From contig CANGFE010000010.1 in NCBI GenBank assembly GCA_947453155.1, positions 1 to 47,403 on the forward strand: 47,403 nt of DNA, given 5' to 3'. The translations under genes and the position numbers were made by a program. The notes under the pieces are model-generated. The model was not told the origin of the DNA. It made no database searches and was given only the letters and a program-made list of their open reading frames with translations. Shown here piece after piece: positions 41,844-47,403 of the stretch (position 1 is the first letter of the stretch; each line of letters begins with the position of its first letter). The DNA comes from Beijerinckiaceae bacterium. Its GTDB lineage: Bacteria; Pseudomonadota; Alphaproteobacteria; Rhizobiales; Beijerinckiaceae.

Positions 41844-42314
41844 TCAGCCCTTTCGGCTGACTATTTTTACGAGCTTTCCATATTCGGCCGTGTAATCACG
41901 CGTTGCATCAGCAAACCACTGACCCTGCAATTGGAAAAAATGCTGCATATCGGATATCTGCCCGGCCTTGCTCAGCCAAGACTGATTTTTGGCAAGTCGC
42001 GCATTGAAGAAACTGGCGATCTCGCGTTGAACTTCCGCTGCGGTGAGTAGAAATCCGCGCTCTGCCTTGACAGCAGGCAAGACTGCATCGGGCTGAAGCT
42101 CAGCGCTTTGTATATCGTGTGCAACCGCCTCCTTCGTTTCATCACTTGCCTCGACAATCGACGAGAAAAATTCACGCTGCATATTGGCCATGTTCGACCA
42201 AAGGGCAAAAGGCAAGGCAACGGGAGCCGGCGGACCAGACGGCTCTGATCCACCATTTGAACGTTCAGTTTTGGGTGAGCCGCCAGTTTGATTGCGTTGT
42301 TGCTGCTGCGCCAT
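41844..42314 (-). CDS. Phasin-family-like protein
   Basis: 156 residues from the ATG at 42314 (MAQQQQRNQTGG), with GGAG nine bases upstream. A low-complexity polar N-terminus of about 40 residues (Gln, Gly, Ser, Pro) is followed by an all-helical body: LWSNMANMQREFFSSIVEAS, AAEVQREIASFFNARLAKNQ and FQLQGQWFADATRDYTAEYG. Helix pattern and the FFQLQGQW-type segment match Phasin_2 proteins that coat polyhydroxyalkanoate granules or act as their regulators. No phaC or phaR is nearby. It is divergent from the histidine kinase gene across 172 bp. The family call is moderate. Confidence 0.6.
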   Translation of the reverse strand: MAQQQQRNQTGGSPKTERSNGGSEPSGPPAPVALPFALWSNMANMQREFFSSIVEASDETKEAVAHDIQSAELQPDAVLPAVKAERGFLLTAAEVQREIASFFNARLAKNQSWLSKAGQISDMQHFFQLQGQWFADATRDYTAEYGKLVKIVSRKG

Positions 42315-42486
42315 GAAAAAACTCCGCTGCACGAAGAGATCATGATGCAAGTCTAACGCGCGGGGTTTGCAGGTCACGTGACCATTTCATGGCAGCATAA
42401 ACGTGGCTACACCGAGCAGAGATGGAACCTCGAAGCAGCCCAAAACATAATATAGCGGGGCCATCCCTTCTTGGAACACATCTGCA

Positions 42487-44361
42487 ATGCCAAGCAATCC
42501 AACTTCTCCTGCTGATCGTCGCAAGCAGGAAATCGGTTTAGCGCGCTTTGGGGAACTCGCCCTCAAGTCTGACGATCTCGACGAAATCTTGAATGAAGCC
42601 TGTCGCTTAGCGCGCGAAGTGCTTGCGACAGATCTCGCTAAAGTCGTCGAACTTCAGGAAGACGGAAAAAATCTCATTGTGCGCGCGGGTGTCGGATGGA
42701 AGGAAAACATTGTTGGCGTCGCCACAATCAAGGCAGATGAAAACACTTCCGAAGGTCATTGCCTGATGACGGGCGAACCGATGATCTCGCCCAATATTGC
42801 CAAAGAAGAGCGGTTTCAATATCCCCCTTTCCTCATCGAACATGGCGTGCAAGCTGTTGCCAATGTTATCATCATCGGTGGCCAAGACCACCCACCCTTT
42901 GGCGTCCTTCAAGTGGACAGTCGGCATCCGCGTGAATTCACCGAATCTGACACGCTTTTCTTGCGCAGCTATGCAAATCTGATTGCAGCCGCTGTGGAAC
43001 GCATCCGCGTTGCAAAAGATATTCGAGAACAAGAGGCCAAATTACGCTCTCAACTCTCAGAAATGGTCACATTGCGAACCCAGGAATTAACGCGCGCGAA
43101 TGAACGCTTAAAGTCCGAAGCGGTGGATCGCTACAGAGTTGAAGAGGCACTTCGTCAATCCATGAAAATGGAAGCTGTGGGCCAACTTACCGGCGGCCTT
43201 GCGCATGATTTCAATAATCTGCTCGCCATTATCTCGGGCAGCATTCAGCTGATGAGCAAACGCATCAGCCAAGGGCGCACATCGGAGATCGGGCAATATT
43301 TGCAGGCAGCAACAACATCCGTTGATCGTGCGGCAGCGCTGACACACAGACTGCTTGCTTTTTCGCGCAGACAAACACTCGATCCAAAGCCCATCTCGAT
43401 CAACGGCCTGATTGAGAGTATGCGCGACATCTTCATTCGTACTGTTGGCCCCGCCATCAAGATTGAAACCAATCTGGCGACGGATCTTTGGCCAACTTTG
43501 TGCGATTCCAATCAGCTTGAAAATGCCATTCTCAATCTGATCATCAATGCGCGAGATGCCATACCCGACTCCGGCCAAATTCAAATCGAAACATCAAATA
43601 GTATCGTCACCGACTGGCGCTCGCCGCAAACAGACAATCTCTCAGGTCGGGTTCCCAATGGGGAATATACAGCGCTCTTCGTGAAGGATACGGGCCAAGG
43701 CATGTCAGCCGCCGTTATCGAGCGCGCCTTTGATCCATTTTTTACAACCAAACCCATCGGCCAAGGCACCGGTCTTGGACTTTCGATGATTTATGGGTTT
43801 GTGCAGCAATCGGGAGGGCACGTATTTCTCAGTAGCTCGCAGGGACATGGGACAACAGTCGCTATTTATCTACCCCGCTTTGTGGGCAGTGAGCTCGCGT
43901 CGACAGACATGAAAATCATTTCGCCATCTGTCCAAGCGGAACCTGACATTGTTATTCTCTTGGTCGAAGATGAACCGGCTATCAGGCAGGTGATGGCCGA
44001 CGTTTTGATCGAGAGCGGATATCATATTATTGAAGCAGAAAATGGCAGCTCCGCCATGCAGCATATTCTCTCACCCACCAGAATTGATCTTGTGATTTCT
44101 GATGTCGGCTTACCCGGCGGGATGAACGGACGCCAATTGGCAGAAAGCGCTCGTCAATATCGAGCAGCTCTCAAAGTTCTTTTTGTGACGGGCTACGCTG
44201 AACAGGCCATGCTGACAGGCGAAAGAATGGAGGACGGAATGGAGATTATTAGCAAGCCATTCAATATCGAAACCTTCGTCGCCAAGGTTCATCATATCTT
44301 GGCCAAAAGAACTGAGGGAAAGAGCTTGACGGAGCAATCGAAACCAGTCCCCCAGCGTTAA
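42487..44361 (+). CDS. GAF-domain hybrid histidine kinase with C-terminal receiver
   Basis: 624-residue soluble sensor kinase without membrane segments. GAF domain about 15-175 (LKSDDLDEILNEACRLAREV; FGVLQVDSRHPREFTESDTL). A coiled-coil linker spans 175-228. The dimerisation/phosphoacceptor box is GGLAHDFNNLLAIISG (His240). ATPase motifs: N box NLIINARDAI, G1 DTGQGM, F box FDPFFTTK and G2 GTGLGLS. Receiver domain about 488-605 with acidic Glu494/Asp495, phospho-Asp539 (VISDVGLPGG), Thr568 and Lys590. The signal is likely cytoplasmic (small molecule, redox or light through GAF). No partner output gene is adjacent, so phosphate may pass to a remote phosphotransfer protein. Confidence 0.92.
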   Translation: MPSNPTSPADRRKQEIGLARFGELALKSDDLDEILNEACRLAREVLATDLAKVVELQEDGKNLIVRAGVGWKENIVGVATIKADENTSEGHCLMTGEPMISPNIAKEERFQYPPFLIEHGVQAVANVIIIGGQDHPPFGVLQVDSRHPREFTESDTLFLRSYANLIAAAVERIRVAKDIREQEAKLRSQLSEMVTLRTQELTRANERLKSEAVDRYRVEEALRQSMKMEAVGQLTGGLAHDFNNLLAIISGSIQLMSKRISQGRTSEIGQYLQAATTSVDRAAALTHRLLAFSRRQTLDPKPISINGLIESMRDIFIRTVGPAIKIETNLATDLWPTLCDSNQLENAILNLIINARDAIPDSGQIQIETSNSIVTDWRSPQTDNLSGRVPNGEYTALFVKDTGQGMSAAVIERAFDPFFTTKPIGQGTGLGLSMIYGFVQQSGGHVFLSSSQGHGTTVAIYLPRFVGSELASTDMKIISPSVQAEPDIVILLVEDEPAIRQVMADVLIESGYHIIEAENGSSAMQHILSPTRIDLVISDVGLPGGMNGRQLAESARQYRAALKVLFVTGYAEQAMLTGERMEDGMEIISKPFNIETFVAKVHHILAKRTEGKSLTEQSKPVPQR

Positions 44362-44440
44362 AAAAACGACCCTGCAGCTTTGCGGTCCTCAGGAACCGTG
44401 CCAGACTGCCCCTAATAAAAAAGTTCTCTGGGGGGCAGAT

Positions 44441-45412
44441 ATGAAATTAGCCGCAGCAGCTTTGTGCCTTGTCAGCGTCGTGGCCCTGGCAAAACCCGCC
44501 ACCGCCCAAAACTGGCCTGATCGCCCCATTCATCTTTATGTGTCGCAAGGCGCTGGTGGCGGGCAAGATTCCATCGCGCGTTATCTGGCCGACAAAGTCA
44601 GCGCCAGTCTTGGCCAGCCCATTGTCATCGAAAATCGCCCCGGCGCCGGTGGCATTATCGGGACGCAAGCGGCCGCACGTGCCACGCCGGACGGCTATAA
44701 TTTTGCGATCACCTCATCAGCGACCATGGCATCCAATCCGCATCTGGTGAAAAATCTACCCTATGATCCGCTGAATGATTTTGTGCCGGTCGCTTTGCTC
44801 TCCAAGCCGGGCTTCCTGATTTCAGCCAATCCCAATCGCTCTTTCAGAACGCTGGCGGAAATGATTGCCACGGAAAAGAAATCACCCGGCAACCTCACTG
44901 TCGCCATTGACGGCAATCGCAATGCCTCTGGCCTAACCGCGGGCTTTCTGAACAAAACTGCGGGCATCAATATTCGTCTTGTGCCCTATTCGAGCCCTGC
45001 TCAAGGCCTGCAAGACACGATCTCTGGCAATGTTGATCTCTTCATCTCACCGCCCGGCGTGCACCTCTCGCATATTGCCGCCGGAAAGCTGCGCCCGATC
45101 GCCGTTTCTGGCGTAACACGCGAAGTGTCACTGCCCGATGTGCCGATGATTGGTGAAACACTTCCCGGCTTCCGTATCTTGGGTTGGTTGATGGTCTCTG
45201 CCCCGAAAGGCACGCCGACTGAACCCATCGCACGCATGAATGCGGCTTTTGATCGCGTACTCAAAGACAAAGCGGTCATCGAATGGATGCTCAATTTCGG
45301 CTCGCCCGCCAATCCGGGCGCTGGCACCGATGAAGAGCTGCGTGCTTTCGTGCGCGATGAAATTGCTCTATGGGGCAAGATGATTGCCGATATCGGGCTT
45401 GAGGCCCAATAA
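44441..45412 (+). CDS. TctC/Bug-family periplasmic binding protein (TctC-6)
   Basis: 323 residues. Signal peptide MKLAAAALCLVSVVALAKPA with TAQ cleavage. Classical Bug branch: WPDRPIHLYVSQGAGGGQDS, VIENRPGAGGIIGTQAAARA, the DGYNF turn, and VSAPKGTPTEPIARMNAAFD near the end. It closely follows the standard layout of orphan Bug receptors. GGGGGG lies upstream of the ATG. It is 15 bases before the 2-hydroxyacid dehydrogenase gene, so the ligand is probably a hydroxy- or keto-acid related to that enzyme. Confidence 0.88.
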   Translation: MKLAAAALCLVSVVALAKPATAQNWPDRPIHLYVSQGAGGGQDSIARYLADKVSASLGQPIVIENRPGAGGIIGTQAAARATPDGYNFAITSSATMASNPHLVKNLPYDPLNDFVPVALLSKPGFLISANPNRSFRTLAEMIATEKKSPGNLTVAIDGNRNASGLTAGFLNKTAGINIRLVPYSSPAQGLQDTISGNVDLFISPPGVHLSHIAAGKLRPIAVSGVTREVSLPDVPMIGETLPGFRILGWLMVSAPKGTPTEPIARMNAAFDRVLKDKAVIEWMLNFGSPANPGAGTDEELRAFVRDEIALWGKMIADIGLEAQ

Positions 45413-45427
45413 GAAAAAGACGGAAAC

Positions 45428-46399
45428 ATGATGTCTAACTCAAAGCCCTCCATCCTGATCCTTCTTCCTTGGGAAGAGAAAATCCGTTTCACTTTTGAGC
45501 GCCTGATCCTCGCACGCTATCCTGATCTACCTGTCACCACGGTCGCAACTCTCAAAGAGGCTTCCGAGAAAATTATCGATGTCGAGATTTTCATGGCCTT
45601 CGGCGTGGCGGTGAAGGAAGACATTTTCGTCCATGCCAAGAAACTGCGCTGGGTGCATGCATTCGGCACCGGAGTTGACGGCATTATCGACCGCGCGGGC
45701 CTTGCCCAACATGTCACCGTGACTTCGACGCGCGGCATTCATGGCGCGCCCTTATCCGAAATTGCTATTTTGCACATGCTGGCTCTGGCGCGCGATTACC
45801 CGCGCTCCATCCGCGCCCATGACAAGCATCAATGGGATCGTTTCCGCGCAAGCCTTCTGCAAGGCAAGCGCGCTGGCATTTTGGGTGTGGGCCTCATTGC
45901 TGAAGCGCTCGCGCCGCGCTTGCATGCGCTTGGCATGCATGTGGTGGGCATTTCGCGCACACCACGTGATCTGCCGGGCTTTTCTTCATGGGCGCCGCGC
46001 GATGATCTCAAAAAATCGCTCAGCGACCTCGATTATCTGATTCTGCTCATCCCCTATGATGAGACGACGCATCACATCATCAATGCCGAGATCATCAGCG
46101 CGATGAAGAAGGGCGCTTACATTATCAATATTGCGCGTGGTGGCGTGATTGACGAGAAAGCGCTGGCGAGCGCGCTCCATTCCGGCCAACTGGGGGGCGC
46201 AGCGCTGGACACGGTTCATAAAGAACCCCTGCCCTCCGATGACCCGCTTTGGGATGCGCCCCATTTGATCATCACGCCGCATCTGGGTGGTTTTTACGAT
46301 ACCTACCCCGAAGATTGCATCGACCAGATCTATACGAATATTGCCGCCTATCTCGCTGACAGGCCGCAAGACATGGTCAATCTGGAAGCGCGGGCTTAA
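45428..46399 (+). CDS. D-isomer-specific 2-hydroxyacid dehydrogenase
   Basis: 323 residues. The NAD(P)-binding motif is AGILGVGLIAEALAPRLHAL; the third glycine of G-x-G-x-x-G is Ala here. Catalytic residues by family: Arg237 in NIARGGVID, Glu266 in HKEPLP and His285 in TPHLGGF. The N-terminal substrate domain has RWVHAFGTGVDG. It reversibly reduces 2-oxoacids to D-2-hydroxyacids, in the glyoxylate/hydroxypyruvate reductase-like group. It is cotranscribed with TctC-6. Either of two adjacent ATGs (45428 or 45431) could be used. It converges on the M24 gene with a hairpin between. Confidence 0.9.
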   Translation: MMSNSKPSILILLPWEEKIRFTFERLILARYPDLPVTTVATLKEASEKIIDVEIFMAFGVAVKEDIFVHAKKLRWVHAFGTGVDGIIDRAGLAQHVTVTSTRGIHGAPLSEIAILHMLALARDYPRSIRAHDKHQWDRFRASLLQGKRAGILGVGLIAEALAPRLHALGMHVVGISRTPRDLPGFSSWAPRDDLKKSLSDLDYLILLIPYDETTHHIINAEIISAMKKGAYIINIARGGVIDEKALASALHSGQLGGAALDTVHKEPLPSDDPLWDAPHLIITPHLGGFYDTYPEDCIDQIYTNIAAYLADRPQDMVNLEARA

Positions 46400-46408
46400 A
46401 GCCCGCGC
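46388..46408. other. GC-rich hairpin between converging genes
   Basis: GCGCGGGCT (46388-46396), a three-base turn and AGCCCGCGC (46400-46408). It contains the stop codon of the dehydrogenase gene. No T run follows on either strand, so intrinsic termination is doubtful, though it could block readthrough in both directions. Confidence 0.4.
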
Positions 46409-46414
46409 AATATC

Positions 46415-47403
46415 TCAAAGCTCGGTGATGCGCTGCGGGAATTGATGCAGTGATTCCACTTCGCCCGATTCATGGACGAAATAATTGTCACAGACCCAGC
46501 TATAGGTCGTTGGCGTGACATAAGTCGGATGAACGGCAAAGAGCATGTTCGGACCCACCTTCAATGTCTCGTCTTGGCGAATGAGGGGGCGCTCGACCAT
46601 GTCATAGCCCTGCCCATGCGCGTAAAGACGATTTTCCTGCGGGCGGCCGCCCTTGCGCATGAACTCATTATAGCGTGCAAAAATATCGGCTGGATCAGCA
46701 CCGGGCTTTAACAATTCAAGCGTGAATTTCTGCGCTTCAAGCACGAAGGCAAATTCATCCTGCATTTCTTGTGAGGCTTTACCCAGAACCCAGGTGCGGC
46801 CAATCTCGCCATAATAACCACCGGGACCATTGTTCTCGATCAACATGCAGAATTGATCACCTTCACGGATGGTGCGGTTCTGCATATGAGGCGGCAGCAT
46901 GACAGCAGCGGTTCCGACAGGGCCGGAGGCTGCCATATACCAGCCCTGCTCGCTGCCCATTTCGGTCGCAACCACGCGCGCAATTTCGACCACATCGCTG
47001 TCGCGCAAGCCCGGGCGCAAATGTTTGCTTACCGCTTCCGCACAAGCATCCTGCAAAGCAATCATGCGGCGGATAAGTGTGATCTCTTCTGCACTCTTGG
47101 TCGCCTTGATCGGATCAACCAAAGGCGTGGCATCGATGAAGGTCGCCTTGGTTAGATTCTTTTGCAGATGATTGACGAAACCATAAGACAAAGAGCCGGG
47201 CGCCAACAAACCAATGGTGGCGCCCTGATATTTATCCAACGCCTTCAGCGCCACTTCAGCATCATAGGTTGAAGCATAATGCACCGAGGAATAGGCGGGC
47301 ACGCCCATGAGGCGCTGCACGCCACGGCGCGGCGTGGCATCGAGCGTTGCAAAATGCTGATCCTGACCGAAAGGTCCCTGCGCCACAGCGCTGATCTCGC
47401 CAT
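46415..47403 (-). CDS. M24 (Xaa-Pro peptidase/creatinase fold) family protein, 5' end cut
   Basis: 329 residues visible; the frame stays open to base 47403, so the N-terminal creatinase-type domain is incomplete. The pita-bread catalytic domain shows FCMLIENNGPGGYYGEIGRT, LYAHGQGYDMVERPLIRQDE and FAVHPTYVTP. In true metallo-aminopeptidases the first motif has two Asp metal ligands (D-x-G and S-D-x-T-R-T); here they read Glu (IEN) and Glu (GEIGRT). This points to a creatinase- or ectoine-hydrolase-like branch with altered or absent metal. Role unknown. It converges with the hydroxyacid dehydrogenase gene. Confidence 0.82.
   Translation of the reverse strand, partial: GEISAVAQGPFGQDQHFATLDATPRRGVQRLMGVPAYSSVHYASTYDAEVALKALDKYQGATIGLLAPGSLSYGFVNHLQKNLTKATFIDATPLVDPIKATKSAEEITLIRRMIALQDACAEAVSKHLRPGLRDSDVVEIARVVATEMGSEQGWYMAASGPVGTAAVMLPPHMQNRTIREGDQFCMLIENNGPGGYYGEIGRTWVLGKASQEMQDEFAFVLEAQKFTLELLKPGADPADIFARYNEFMRKGGRPQENRLYAHGQGYDMVERPLIRQDETLKVGPNMLFAVHPTYVTPTTYSWVCDNYFVHESGEVESLHQFPQRITEL

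Overview
The window reads as chromosomal DNA of an alphaproteobacterium, most likely in the order Hyphomicrobiales (Rhizobiales). This is inferred from its protein families: a divergent ahpC/oxyR pair, a BigR/SqrR-type persulfide repressor with split YeeE/YedE transporters, pcaHG, many TctC (Bug) binding proteins, a phasin-like protein and a GAF hybrid histidine kinase. It is densely coded, GC-moderate and catabolic in flavour. I found no rRNA, tRNA, CRISPR array, insertion sequence, phage gene or replication origin. No stretch longer than 300 bases lacks a gene. The longest gaps are 26435-26712, 34020-34287, 2185-2408 and 36396-36615. Except for the first, which may hold a gene remnant, they look like promoter regions. 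The gene at each end of the window is cut.

Left part (1-7923): an oxidative-stress pair (ahpC partial, oxyR) and two small secreted proteins come first. A plus-strand sulfur-type operon follows: persulfide-sensing repressor, two half-size YeeE/YedE transporters, SAM methyltransferase, MFS transporter and carboxymuconolactone-decarboxylase-like protein. It ends at a strong terminator facing a TauE/SafE exporter. A PilZ-like protein and an unannotated 43-residue membrane protein lie next.

Middle (8079-25509): oxidative catabolism of aromatic or alcohol-type compounds. It holds a bicupin, a small cupin, a PQQ dehydrogenase with the lanthanide-type Asp, a cytochrome c, TctC proteins 1 to 3, a TonB-like protein, a LysR/pirin/WrbA module, protocatechuate 3,4-dioxygenase (pcaHG) with a divergent LysR gene, an FAD aromatic hydroxylase, and the molybdate importer modABC.

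Right part (25598-47403): organic-acid uptake and processing. A minus-strand operon encodes a TRAP transporter (P, Q, M), a small ORF, an isochorismatase-fold hydrolase, a TctC protein and a PrpF-type isomerase. A divergent locus has TauE and MmgE/PrpD on one side and SDR, MmgE/PrpD, TctB, TctA and TctC on the other. After these come a phasin-like protein, a hybrid histidine kinase, a TctC plus 2-hydroxyacid dehydrogenase pair, and an M24 peptidase-fold protein.

Taken together, the cell appears to import diverse carboxylates through periplasmic binding proteins. Six TctC-type receptors are present but only one TctAB membrane complex. The imported acids would be oxidised or isomerised with hydroxylases, dioxygenases, PrpD/PrpF and FAH-family enzymes. 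The observations I rate most worth following are: the BigR operon carrying a methyltransferase instead of a persulfide dioxygenase; the PQQ dehydrogenase, cytochrome and binding-protein neighbourhood that resembles xoxFGJ in composition; the mixed TRAP/TTT operon with an unrecognised 51-residue ORF; and an SDR that has lost its catalytic Ser and Tyr.
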